From a virus, in the IMG/VR virus record IMGVR_UViG_3300009103_000179, positions 1 to 21,101 of that record: a stretch of DNA of 21,101 bases; one strand, given 5' to 3'. Positions within the stretch are counted from its first letter, which is position 1. The number at the start of each line of letters is the position of its first letter. Shown here in pieces: positions 12,586 to 19,896 of this stretch. A program made the position numbers and the translations under genes. The notes under the pieces were generated by a model, which saw only the letters and a list, made by a program, of their open reading frames with translations, made no database searches and was not told the origin of the DNA.

Positions 12586-13827
12586 TTGTCAACCTATCTA
12601 GGACTACGTTCAATCGATGAACTAGTAAACTATACCTATAACAGAACTCCTGATGAAATTTTAAAAGCAGGTTTCAGTACAACTGATCCGGGTGCAGGGG
12701 GCAACTATAACCCACTATTCGGAGCTATGGCATGGGCAAACTTCAACATGGAAGCAAACATATTCGCAGCTTTGCCAAAATATGTTTGGGATTTCTCAGG
12801 TTGGCGTATCTTTTCAGCAAAGGCAGCTAATTTGCCAACTGTAAATGATAAAGTTCATGGATATGGTGGTACTGTTGAAGGTGGTCAAATCTCAACAGCT
12901 GTTAAACCAACTGTTAAAGAAGTCACCGTCAAACCAAAGACTCTACAATATGTATTCGAAGCTTCTGAGCTATTAGAACAGCTCGTAGATAATTCTAGGG
13001 ATGATAACTACGGATCTCTTGCACAACAAAGAGTTTACGCTAGTGATCAATTTAAGGAAAGAGTCAACAAAATGCTTACTGACATTCCAGTCAATGTAGT
13101 ACAAGATGACAAAAACCAAAGATTAAACCTAGAGTCATTAGATCGTATCGTTGCATCTAAAGCAGAATGGACATTTGAAGCACACAACGTTGTTGCTGAT
13201 AACTATGATCCATGGACAAGTGCAAACGGTAACGGAATTGACAGATCTACTACAACATACGATTCAACTGTAAAATCACCTTCAGGTACAATCGGTACAA
13301 AAGACGTACTAACTGATGCAGTTATTAGAGATGTACTTGCAGATGTGAGAATTGCAGCTGGTAAAGAGCCAACTCTTATGATTGGTGGACAGGATACATA
13401 TTCCGAAGTTCAATCAATTTATATGAACGCTTATCGTATTCAAAACACAGCTGATCTCAGAACAGAATTTAGCGTAGGCGTAAACGGTGTTGATACCTTT
13501 ACTGGTACAGGTGCAGGATTACATATATCCACAATATATGGACTTCCATTCATTCCTTCAAAGGATACACCACAATCAGCAGAAGGTGAAGTAGATGACT
13601 TGCTCATCTTAAACACTAGTGCAGATAAGAACGCTCCAAATAAACCATTATGTGGTATTCAAGTATTGAAACCAATCGTTTATTATGAAGCAGGCAAAAG
13701 ACAACAAGGCTATCCATTCATTAACGAAGCTTTCACAGATAGAGCTTTGTATAATATGTTAGCAGAAACAACTTGTCGAAACTTTAAAGCACAAGCCAAA
13801 ATTAGAGATATCGCTTCAGGAATTTAG
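12586..13827 (+). CDS. Major capsid protein, HK97 fold (413 aa)
   Basis: This is the main shell subunit. Assignment rests on length, position after protease and scaffold, and family-like patterns: an N-terminal arm (S-I-D-E-L-V-N-Y), a central E-loop/spine region with V-K-E-V-T-V-K-P-K-T and F-E-A-S-E-L-L-E-Q, and the A-domain pattern I-Y-G-L-P-F-I-P followed by a conserved C-terminal strand set. The start is taken as TTG 12586, directly after the upstream stop, preceded by an SD-like GGGGGAG at about 12569-12575. A GTG at 12547 would add 13 residues and overlap the upstream gene by 38 nt. Codon choice shows more C-ending codons than its neighbours (AAC, TTC), consistent with high expression. 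A T-rich terminator follows. Confidence 0.9.
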   Translation: MSTYLGLRSIDELVNYTYNRTPDEILKAGFSTTDPGAGGNYNPLFGAMAWANFNMEANIFAALPKYVWDFSGWRIFSAKAANLPTVNDKVHGYGGTVEGGQISTAVKPTVKEVTVKPKTLQYVFEASELLEQLVDNSRDDNYGSLAQQRVYASDQFKERVNKMLTDIPVNVVQDDKNQRLNLESLDRIVASKAEWTFEAHNVVADNYDPWTSANGNGIDRSTTTYDSTVKSPSGTIGTKDVLTDAVIRDVLADVRIAAGKEPTLMIGGQDTYSEVQSIYMNAYRIQNTADLRTEFSVGVNGVDTFTGTGAGLHISTIYGLPFIPSKDTPQSAEGEVDDLLILNTSADKNAPNKPLCGIQVLKPIVYYEAGKRQQGYPFINEAFTDRALYNMLAETTCRNFKAQAKIRDIASGI

Positions 13828-13839
13828 AAAAACTTAAAC

Positions 13840-13865
13840 TTTCCCTTTTCTTTTTTTTATTTTTA
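13840..13865 (+). terminator. T-rich archaeal-type terminator after the capsid gene
   Basis: A pyrimidine tract dominated by T (including eight T in a row) begins 13 nt after the capsid stop. Archaeal termination commonly occurs on such oligo-T runs without a stem-loop. The next gene has its own promoter, which fits a transcript ending here. Confidence 0.5.
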
Positions 13866-13917
13866 CTTCTAAAAATTTCATCTATATAAAAGAATTATAA
13901 ATCTATATATAATAATC

Positions 13918-13925
13918 TTTATATA
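13918..13925 (+). promoter_or_regulatory. Promoter of the 119-aa virion-protein candidate
   Basis: TTTATATA, fourth base exactly 26 nt before the ATG at 13947. Other AT-rich TATA-like repeats lie just upstream (13881-13911). Confidence 0.65.
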
Positions 13926-13946
13926 CTAAATCATTAAAATTTTAAC

Positions 13947-14306
13947 ATGGCAGTAACCATTACTACAAACGCAAAATATCAGCACTTAAACGCTGACAGA
14001 TCCCACGTAATCAAGCCGGGTGGGGTTGGTGTAGAAAAAGAAATGGTATGTGATATTGCAGTAACCGGAAATGCAGATTTTGTAAACGGTCAAATCACTT
14101 GTGACTTTACACAAGTAGGATTTAGACAAGTATATTTCTGTATTATCGAGCAACAAAACGACTTCCAAAACCATGTTTATCAGTTCGTAGAAGCAGCTGG
14201 TTCAGATGCAGCTACCGCAAAAATCCATGGTAGAGTAAGATCAAGCAACGCAAACATAGCAAATAACCATACTTGTACTCTCACCGTAGCAATTCGTGGC
14301 GTATAA
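13947..14306 (+). CDS. Small beta-rich protein (119 aa), capsid decoration candidate
   Basis: The sequence is predicted almost entirely beta: short strands such as M-V-C-D-I-A-V-T-G and C-T-L-T-V-A-I-R-G-V alternate with Gly/Asn loops, and there are four Cys. Position immediately after the major capsid gene, a strong private promoter and codon use like the capsid gene point to an abundant virion component such as a decoration or head-fibre protein. I do not recognise the family. It has no signal peptide or membrane helix. Confidence 0.75.
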   Translation: MAVTITTNAKYQHLNADRSHVIKPGGVGVEKEMVCDIAVTGNADFVNGQITCDFTQVGFRQVYFCIIEQQNDFQNHVYQFVEAAGSDAATAKIHGRVRSSNANIANNHTCTLTVAIRGV

Positions 14307-14315
14307 GGGAAAAAC

Positions 14316-14323
14316 CTTATATA
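14316..14323 (+). promoter_or_regulatory. TATA box deciding the start of the 87-aa gene
   Basis: CTTATATA, fourth base 28 nt before ATG 14347. A longer frame from ATG 14296 would begin before the box and inside the previous gene, so it is not used. Confidence 0.58.
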
Positions 14324-14346
14324 ACACTTCCTTTTTTATATTATTA

Positions 14347-14610
14347 ATGGCTAAAAATGCTCACAAATTAGTAACCGCAGCTGGTCAAATTGTCAATAGA
14401 ACAGGCAAATTAAGAAGTATTTCAATCGCTGTATCAGGCGATAGAGTTTGGGAAATTAGACAAACTGATGCAAGTGGGGCAATTTTATATAAATTAAGTA
14501 CCGCACTTAACGCTGTATCACATCAAGATTTAGACTTGGGATTCAAAGGTGCTTTACACGCAACCGTAGCAAGTGGCTCATCAGGTGCTTTAAACGTCAT
14601 TTACGAATAA
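14347..14610 (+). CDS. Small beta-rich protein (87 aa), virion accessory candidate
   Basis: The protein begins M-A-K-N-A-H-K-L-V and continues with regular strands (L-R-S-I-S-I-A-V-S-G-D, V-W-E-I-R-Q-T-D-A-S-G, A-L-H-A-T-V-A-S-G-S-S-G). It resembles the many small beta-sandwich decoration or fibre-base proteins encoded between capsid and adaptor genes in tailed phages. That likeness is one of pattern and position only. The start is set by the TATA box at 14316-14323. It is separated from the adaptor by its own promoter. Confidence 0.72.
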   Translation: MAKNAHKLVTAAGQIVNRTGKLRSISIAVSGDRVWEIRQTDASGAILYKLSTALNAVSHQDLDLGFKGALHATVASGSSGALNVIYE

Positions 14611-14615
14611 TCTAA

Positions 14616-14623
14616 TTTAAATA
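14616..14623 (+). promoter_or_regulatory. Promoter of the head-tail connector operon
   Basis: TTTAAATA, fourth base exactly 26 nt before ATG 14645. It should drive adaptor, neck and terminator genes, which are packed without gaps up to 16555. Confidence 0.58.
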
Positions 14624-14644
14624 TTATAAGACTATTTTGTTAAT

Positions 14645-15307
14645 ATGGCTAGAACTGAACCTGTTTATTGTACTGTTACTGACGTAGCAGATTGGCTTAG
14701 AATATCAGTAAATGCCAACTCCGATCCTAGTACAACAATGGTTAAAAATTATATAATGGACAATGAGGATAGAATTGACCGATTAACAGGTCATACATGG
14801 ATGGATGACAAACAGGTTAGAGAAGAATTTAATGTAAATAAATTATATGATTGGGGTAGAGGTATGCCATTATTCCCAAAGAAAAGGAATCTTAAAACAT
14901 TTGACCGTACTAAAGGCGATAAGTTTGAACTTTGGGATGGGGAAAATTGGGTTGATAACACACCAACAGGTGATGATGACAGTATAATATATTTCCAAGA
15001 AATTAAAGGTGTAATTTATTTAAGAGGTTATTTGTTTACAATACTTAGAACAAATAGATTTAGAATTACTTATCGTTATGGTGGGGAACAAGAAGAACGT
15101 ATTGCAGAAGATGAAAGTGTTCCAAGAGATATTCAAAAATGTTGCAAACTTATGACCTGTCTTGATATTTTAGCAAGTGACTTTACAATGTCACAAATTG
15201 CTTATGGTGGCGAAGGAAACATAAACAAAGAAAAAGTCATGGATAGATGGCAAAAAGAAATAGACAATATCTTATGGACTAGAAGTGAAATAACTCCGGT
15301 GTGGTAG
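14645..15307 (+). CDS. Head-tail adaptor (HK97 gp6-like connector, 220 aa)
   Basis: This binds the portal ring and closes the filled head. The N-terminus, Y-C-T-V-T-D-V-A-D-W-L-R with a following helix containing E-D-R-I-D-R-L-T-G, is characteristic of gp6-type connector proteins, which start with a "V-x-D-V-x-x-x-L" helix and an "I-x-x-x-T-G" helix. A middle beta part (residues ~60-145) has many aromatic residues and is longer than in typical gp6 proteins. The C-terminus is helical with a Cys pair. It is followed within one base by the gp10-like gene. Position after the capsid genes supports the call. Confidence 0.82.
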   Translation: MARTEPVYCTVTDVADWLRISVNANSDPSTTMVKNYIMDNEDRIDRLTGHTWMDDKQVREEFNVNKLYDWGRGMPLFPKKRNLKTFDRTKGDKFELWDGENWVDNTPTGDDDSIIYFQEIKGVIYLRGYLFTILRTNRFRITYRYGGEQEERIAEDESVPRDIQKCCKLMTCLDILASDFTMSQIAYGGEGNINKEKVMDRWQKEIDNILWTRSEITPVW

Positions 15308-15308
15308 T

Positions 15309-16085
15309 TTGGTTGTACCAATAGTAGCAGGTATGGTAGCTCGTATAGCTATGACAGGTTTAAGATTAGCTATGCAGGTAGCTAAACAAGCATCTAAAAT
15401 GGCTAGTAAAGGTAAAGGTAGAGGTAAAATAAAAGGTAAAGGTGGTTTACTTTCAGGATCAGATTCAGGGTATAATGATATTCAAGGAACTGGTAATTAT
15501 TCAGATCTTTATTCTTATACTGCTAATAATCAAAGTGAAAAAGCAGAAGCTCATAAAGATAATTTAAAAGAAATAAATAGACTTACTGATAATATTCAAA
15601 AAGAATTAATACAAAAAATTCAAAAACAAATTGGAAAAGATGATATTACTTTTACAGGTAATTTAAGACAAAATATAAAACCTGATTTTGAAGGTGATTT
15701 TAAAGCGGTATCTGCTGAAACTCCTTATGCGTGGTTTGTTGAATTTGGTTTACCACCGGGAAAATGGGTTAATTTTGATGCACTAATGATATGGGTAGAG
15801 GGAAAATTAGGAATAACAGATGAACAAGAAGCAAGAATAGTTACTTCTAAAATACTTAAAAAAATAAATAGAGATGGTATAGCACCCAAAAGATTTATGA
15901 AAAAAGGCATAAAATCGTTGATTTCAAAGCGTGGGGCTATTGTTACAAGACGTAGATCAAGCTCAAAAACGTCTAATAGTCAACTATCAAAAACCCTTAA
16001 TAGAGTGTCTAAACAGGTAAAAACAATAAATAAATATCTTAAGAAAGGTGATAAAATTATGAGTAAAGTAGGTGCTATTAAATAA
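15309..16085 (+). CDS. HK97 gp10-like neck / tail-completion protein (258 aa)
   Basis: The diagnostic core is T-G-N-L-R-Q-N-I (116-123) with P-Y-A-W-F-V-E-F-G (139-147) and a helical continuation. This pattern of a tail-completion fold has a conserved E-F-G turn. It is longer than usual because of an N-terminal hydrophobic helix (about 3-24), a basic Gly/Lys linker, and a basic C-terminal tail (R-R-R-S-S-S-K). The start is TTG 15309 just after the adaptor stop. A GGTG motif lies upstream. The first ATG would be eight codons later. Its stop overlaps the next start (TAATG). Confidence 0.82.
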   Translation: MVVPIVAGMVARIAMTGLRLAMQVAKQASKMASKGKGRGKIKGKGGLLSGSDSGYNDIQGTGNYSDLYSYTANNQSEKAEAHKDNLKEINRLTDNIQKELIQKIQKQIGKDDITFTGNLRQNIKPDFEGDFKAVSAETPYAWFVEFGLPPGKWVNFDALMIWVEGKLGITDEQEARIVTSKILKKINRDGIAPKRFMKKGIKSLISKRGAIVTRRRSSSKTSNSQLSKTLNRVSKQVKTINKYLKKGDKIMSKVGAIK

Positions 16086-16555
16086 TGGCAGATGGATTTA
16101 TGGGCTTAGATTTTGCTAATGATATAGTAGAATTATTAAATAGTAAATGGAAAAACGGCTCAGGCGGTCAAAAACCAACATTTAGCACACAATGGAATAA
16201 AAAAGTTGTAGGCTTAGGTTCAAGAGCATATAATGAAGTTATTATAAGTATAGATGCTGAAAACCCTCAAATTTATAGCTTATTGCAGGGGGATTCAACA
16301 GATGCAACTAAATTTACTTATGATTGGCTACATGATGTTTCAATATCCGTAGATATACGAACAAGCCTATCAGAAAATAGATGCTTACAAATGGTTAATG
16401 AAATAATGAGAATAATTAAAACTAATGTTGTTCCTACAATCAATAATAGAACATATATACAACTTTTACCTGAAGGTGTAACTTCATTAAATGAAGAATA
16501 CAGAAATATATTTAGATATATGATAAGTGTAAGTGGAATAAGATTAAACCCATAA
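16085..16555 (+). CDS. Tail terminator-like protein (156 aa)
   Basis: The gene order (after the gp10-like protein and before the tail tube) and size match tail terminators, which cap the tail tube and join it to the head. The fold appears alpha/beta: an N-terminal helix (F-A-N-D-I-V-E-L-L), a strand series around residues 48-60 and 84-92 (D-V-S-I-S-V-D-I-R-T), a central helix (E-N-R-C-L-Q-M-V-N-E-I-M-R-I-I) and a final strand. The sandwich of helix and sheet agrees with the U/gp17 family, but sequence identity cannot be judged here. It is translationally coupled to the preceding gene. Confidence 0.72.
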   Translation: MADGFMGLDFANDIVELLNSKWKNGSGGQKPTFSTQWNKKVVGLGSRAYNEVIISIDAENPQIYSLLQGDSTDATKFTYDWLHDVSISVDIRTSLSENRCLQMVNEIMRIIKTNVVPTINNRTYIQLLPEGVTSLNEEYRNIFRYMISVSGIRLNP

Positions 16556-16557
16556 AT

Positions 16558-16565
16558 CTTATATA
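16558..16565 (+). promoter_or_regulatory. Promoter of the tail tube gene
   Basis: CTTATATA, fourth base exactly 26 nt before ATG 16587. It gives the tube gene its own transcript. Confidence 0.65.
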
Positions 16566-16586
16566 CTTCGAACACAGGCTATATAT

Positions 16587-17558
16587 ATGGTTAGTAGTGC
16601 ATCGAGTGCTTATGTAATAAGATCTTTCGAGAATACATTTGGAGCAGGCGGAACAGTAGAACACGCATTAGGCTTTGATGCTAAAATTTCAGGTCTTGAA
16701 TGGACTAATAATCAACAATCTTTACCTACTTTATATACACCTGAAGTCGAAGCTTTTCTTTATGGTAGAAATGCTGGAAGTTGTTCAATCGAATATACTT
16801 TGGGAAATTCATATTGGCTTACAGGATTATTTAACAACCCCGTAACACAAGATAACACAACTAATAATACTCAAATAAAAAGAATTTGGAAAAGTGATCC
16901 AACATTAAATGCTAATATTAGAGTTCCAAAAACACAACATTTAGAATTTGGGGCAGCTTTAACAGGTGAAAATGTAGTTAGAAATGCTAAAGGTGTAGTT
17001 ACTGAAACAGTCCAATTAAAAACAAGTATTGATAACCCTGTTTCTATTACTGAAACATTTGCATGGGGAAAAGAAGATGCAATAAGCACAAGTTTAGATT
17101 CAACAATTCCTAACAATGCTTCTTTTACTGCTATGAATTTTGTTCATTCAAGTATAGAAATGCCTAATGGAACAGATTTAGTAAAAGTCCAAGATTTAGA
17201 ATTAACAATTAACAGAAATCAAAAATTATTATGGGCTTTAGGAAGTGCTGATGCTCAATCTGCATATCCTCAATTATTAGAAATGACAGGTAAAGTAATA
17301 TTAGCATTTGAAAATGCAGATGCACTAGATAAAGTAGTGGCTAGAGGTGAAGTCGCAACAATGGAAATTACAATTACAAATGGATTAACTAATGCAGCTG
17401 AAAGAAGTTTAACATTATTATTTACAGGAGTAGGACTTTCTACTCATAGAACACCTACAATAAATCCGGGTGAATTAATTCTACAAGAATTTGATTTCAC
17501 TTGTAGAAATATAGTCGCAACTTCAGTAGATGCAACTGCTATATTTAACTGGACATAG
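16587..17558 (+). CDS. Major tail (tube) protein (323 aa)
   Basis: This is the probable tube subunit that polymerises around the tape measure. The protein is beta-rich, with Gly-containing loops (F-G-A-G-G-T-V-E-H), strand pairs such as C-S-I-E-Y-T-L-G and E-T-V-Q-L-K-T-S-I, and a C-terminal half with repeated edge strands (V-A-T-M-E-I-T-I, L-T-L-L-F-T-G-V). It may thus be a duplicated tube fold. Position between terminator and chaperone genes is diagnostic, and the private promoter is expected of an abundant protein. It has no Ig-like extra domain that I can define. No contraction sheath gene follows, which points to a siphovirus-like tail. Confidence 0.8.
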   Translation: MVSSASSAYVIRSFENTFGAGGTVEHALGFDAKISGLEWTNNQQSLPTLYTPEVEAFLYGRNAGSCSIEYTLGNSYWLTGLFNNPVTQDNTTNNTQIKRIWKSDPTLNANIRVPKTQHLEFGAALTGENVVRNAKGVVTETVQLKTSIDNPVSITETFAWGKEDAISTSLDSTIPNNASFTAMNFVHSSIEMPNGTDLVKVQDLELTINRNQKLLWALGSADAQSAYPQLLEMTGKVILAFENADALDKVVARGEVATMEITITNGLTNAAERSLTLLFTGVGLSTHRTPTINPGELILQEFDFTCRNIVATSVDATAIFNWT

Positions 17559-17563
17559 ATACC

Positions 17564-17571
17564 TTTATATA
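17564..17571 (+). promoter_or_regulatory. Promoter of the tail chaperone/tape-measure operon
   Basis: TTTATATA, fourth base exactly 26 nt before ATG 17593. It is the last TATA box seen in this window, so genes from here to the right edge should be co-transcribed. Confidence 0.65.
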
Positions 17572-17592
17572 TAAAGTATATTTTATATAATC

Positions 17593-17934
17593 ATGCAAGA
17601 AGTAGAAGTTAGTTTACCTGTCAATGGAAATAATATAACTATAAAATTTAAAGACGATATACCATGGGGTGATTTTCAAAGTATAATTAAAGATTCAACA
17701 AAAGAAGGAAATCTTGATTTTAATAAATTTACAGATAGATTATTACGTGTATCTGTTAGAAGTGAATCATTTGATTTTCAAAATCAAACAGAAATGAAAA
17801 AGGTCGGAGCAAAGGAAATGACCGCTGTAATAGGAAAGATGCTCGAAATACTCCCTTTAGAGATATATATGAACAATCTTGGGATGGGAAGCGGGGGAAA
17901 CTTGGACTCGATAATGGCGAACCCGACTCAGTAA
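17593..17934 (+). CDS. Tail assembly chaperone, short form (113 aa, gpG-like)
   Basis: It coats the tape measure protein and delivers tube subunits during tail assembly. The protein is small and acidic to neutral, with an N-terminal beta hairpin (V-S-L-P-V-N-G-N-N-I-T-I-K-F), a helical middle, and a flexible Gly-rich end (M-G-S-G-G-N). Identification rests on its place between tail tube and tape measure and on the programmed frameshift near its 3' end, which would make a longer form. The zero-frame stop is TAA at 17932-17934. Confidence 0.82.
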   Translation: MQEVEVSLPVNGNNITIKFKDDIPWGDFQSIIKDSTKEGNLDFNKFTDRLLRVSVRSESFDFQNQTEMKKVGAKEMTAVIGKMLEILPLEIYMNNLGMGSGGNLDSIMANPTQ

Positions 17935-18113
17935 TTAATTATATATACGCTATTTGTGCATTATTATTTAAATGGGATAAAGAACAGGTTGATAAACAAC
18001 CTGCTCAATATCTAATGAATACAATACTTATAAATATCGAATTGATAACAAATTTGTTCGATAATGTGGGAGTTAAACAAACTTGGTTGAGCAATACACC
18101 CTTAAGGTCGTAA
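17593..18113 (+). CDS. Tail assembly chaperone, -1 frameshifted long form (about 173 aa, gpGT-like)
   Basis: Slipping at 17895-17901 joins the first 103 residues of the short form to 70 residues read in the -1 frame up to a TAA at 18111-18113. The second part is an open, gene-like helical domain (Y-I-Y-A-I-C-A-L-L-F-K-W-D, then L-M-N-T-I-L-I-N-I-E-L-I). It has no sensible start codon of its own at the right place and overlaps the tape measure start by 31 nt. In lambda-like phages the T domain of the fusion recruits the tube protein, and the same is inferred here. The -1 frame is open from about 17774, and the slippery site sits late in the overlap. Confidence 0.8.
17895..17901 (+). promoter_or_regulatory. 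Slippery heptamer G GGA AAC for -1 ribosomal frameshifting
   Basis: In the zero frame the codons are GGG GGA AAC. The heptamer fits X XXY YYZ exactly, and after a -1 slip the tRNAs re-pair on GGG AAA. The site differs by one final base from the lambda G-T site (GGGAAAG). It lies 31 nt before the zero-frame stop. I see no strong stem-loop directly after it. An SD-like GGGGGA overlapping the heptamer may contribute. Confidence 0.8.
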
Positions 18114-19114
18114 TAGACGATTCTAAGATACGGGAGCTAGAGAAGCGACTAAACAATTTAGGTGGCGGATCTACTGGTGCAGGCTCAGGCGGTAAAGGTA
18201 AAGGCGGTATAGCAGGTTTATTTTCAGGCTTAGGTGGTGGTTCACAAAGCGGTATGATGAAAAATTTAGGAAAATTAGGTGTTATTGCAGTAGGAATAAT
18301 GGGAATAATGAAAATGGTTCAAAAAATATCATCTTTAGTAGTTCAATCTTCACCAATGTTACAAGGTATGCTTAAACTGTTTAACACTTCAATTTTAATG
18401 ATATTTAGACCAATCGGTGACTTTGTAGGATTTTTCTTAAGACCAATTATGATATATTTCTTAAGAACGGTGGCTTTACCACTTTATAGATATTTAGCAC
18501 CAATAATGCGACAATGGGGAAGTACACTTGGAAATGCCTTTGTAGAATTTCTTAAAAACCCACTTGGTATGTTATATGGAATATTAACAAGTATAGATTG
18601 GTGGCAAGTATTAAAATTATTCCCAATTATAGGTGCAATAGCAGGTATTTGGGAAGCAGTTAAATTATTAGATATTGATTTAGGTGAAATTGCATTAGGT
18701 ATATCAGAAGCATGGGATACTGCATTATCAACAACACTTACAACACTTGAAGAATCTTGGGCTACTTTAACAGGGTGGTTTACTAGTATGTCAACAGCAG
18801 TTACCGATACTTTAAAACCTGCATGGGATACTTTACAAGGTTGGATTGAATCTATTGTAACAGCTTTTGAAAAAATATGGGAATTTTTGCAACCTTTATT
18901 AAATTGGCTTGGTCTTGGTGATGATAGCGGGGGCGGTGCAACTCGTGAAGATAATCCAGTAGTAGATAACAGAACAGGTGATCGTGGTAACAATAATACT
19001 CAAGTTTATATAGTTGAACCATCGGGTGAAGTTCATGCAGGTGATCAATCCGCTATTGCACCACCAGTTCAAGAACAAATTGAAAATCAAAAGAGGAATC
19101 ATAAATTTAGTTAG
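18083..19114 (+). CDS. Tape measure protein (343 aa)
   Basis: This sets tail length and travels through the tube on ejection. An N-terminal strand and coiled coil (D-D-S-K-I-R-E-L-E-K-R-L) leads into a Gly/Ser/Lys-rich flexible section (27-57). A long hydrophobic region (about 63-140) probably has several membrane-active helices. The second half has spaced Trp/Pro repeats (A-W-D-T, W-A-T-L-T-G-W-F, A-W-D-T-L-Q-G-W-I), typical of tape measures. At roughly 1.5 Angstrom per residue it predicts a tail of about 50 nm, short for this family. The start is TTG 18083 with GGGAG at 18068-18072. It overlaps the frameshift product, a common arrangement. Confidence 0.85.
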   Translation: MVEQYTLKVVIDDSKIRELEKRLNNLGGGSTGAGSGGKGKGGIAGLFSGLGGGSQSGMMKNLGKLGVIAVGIMGIMKMVQKISSLVVQSSPMLQGMLKLFNTSILMIFRPIGDFVGFFLRPIMIYFLRTVALPLYRYLAPIMRQWGSTLGNAFVEFLKNPLGMLYGILTSIDWWQVLKLFPIIGAIAGIWEAVKLLDIDLGEIALGISEAWDTALSTTLTTLEESWATLTGWFTSMSTAVTDTLKPAWDTLQGWIESIVTAFEKIWEFLQPLLNWLGLGDDSGGGATREDNPVVDNRTGDRGNNNTQVYIVEPSGEVHAGDQSAIAPPVQEQIENQKRNHKFS

Positions 19115-19119
19115 GTGAT
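19113..19119 (+). promoter_or_regulatory. Strong Shine-Dalgarno site of the distal-tail gene
   Basis: AGGTGAT is complementary to the conserved 3' end of 16S rRNA and lies 3 nt before ATG 19123. It overlaps the tape measure stop codon. It shows that internal operon genes use SD-led initiation, unlike the leaderless first genes. Confidence 0.7.
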
Positions 19120-19122
19120 ATA

Positions 19123-19896
19123 ATGGCATATAAATTAGAACTTAGAAAATTAAATACGGCGGGAACAACTATAATGAAATGGACTATACCTGTATTTGAT
19201 ACATTTAACTTTCAAATAAACACACCTGTAACTCCTACACCTTTACCTGAAGAAGATTCTGCGGAACAAATTTTGGTAAAAGTAGAAGGAAACTCTACAC
19301 AAGTAAATTTAACTTGGAAATTAATAAATTATTCTACTAATCAAATTACAGGATCAGGATTTTCAGGTAATTCAAAAACAATTTGGGAACAAATGTTAGG
19401 AATGAAAAATCAATTTAGACCAATAAGTATTGATGATGCTTTTGAATTAGCAGTAGTAGATGATACTAATCAAGATGTTATAAGTTGGGCAGGTACAACT
19501 GCTTCAATGCAGGCTACAATTAATTCCATGTCACCTGTTATTGCAACAGCTAATGTTAAATTCATGGAAGGTAATGTTGTTACATTATATAATGGTGATG
19601 GAGCAAAACCACCAATAAATTTCTCAGCTTCAACAGGTTCATCATCAGGTGAAATTGACTTAACTTGGACTAATCCTACTGATACCGGAACAGGTAATCC
19701 TTCTTTATCAGGTTATAGAATTAGATATAAAACAGGTAATGCTGAATGGACTACTGAAGATTATACTGGATCTGCAACAAGTAAAACATTAACTGGATTA
19801 ACAGCTGGTTCAACTTATGATCTTCAAGTTAGTGCTACAACCGCAAATTCATCAGGAAATATGTCAAAACAAATTAGTGCGGTGGCGAAGGCATAG
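19123..19896 (+). CDS. Distal-tail-like protein with C-terminal fibronectin type III domain (257 aa)
   Basis: Residues about 1-155 form a beta-rich tail protein (M-A-Y-K-L-E-L-R-K-L, later S-W-A-G-T-T-A-S-M-Q-A-T-I and F-M-E-G-N-V-V) whose place right after the tape measure fits a Dit-like baseplate ring. Residues about 162-257 are an FN3 domain: I-D-L-T-W-T-N-P, Y-R-I-R-Y-K-T-G, L-T-G-L-T-A-G-S-T-Y-D-L-Q-V-S-A are the hallmark strands. FN3 domains on tail tips help bind cell-surface polymers. It has an excellent SD site. The stop (TAG) shares its last base with the next GTG. Dit identity is inferred from position, while the FN3 call is from sequence. Confidence 0.83.
   Translation: MAYKLELRKLNTAGTTIMKWTIPVFDTFNFQINTPVTPTPLPEEDSAEQILVKVEGNSTQVNLTWKLINYSTNQITGSGFSGNSKTIWEQMLGMKNQFRPISIDDAFELAVVDDTNQDVISWAGTTASMQATINSMSPVIATANVKFMEGNVVTLYNGDGAKPPINFSASTGSSSGEIDLTWTNPTDTGTGNPSLSGYRIRYKTGNAEWTTEDYTGSATSKTLTGLTAGSTYDLQVSATTANSSGNMSKQISAVAKA

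Noticed and set aside
18484-18993. 169-codon minus-strand frame under the tape measure
   Set aside because: It is antisense to a convincing tape measure, with no TATA box or domain pattern.
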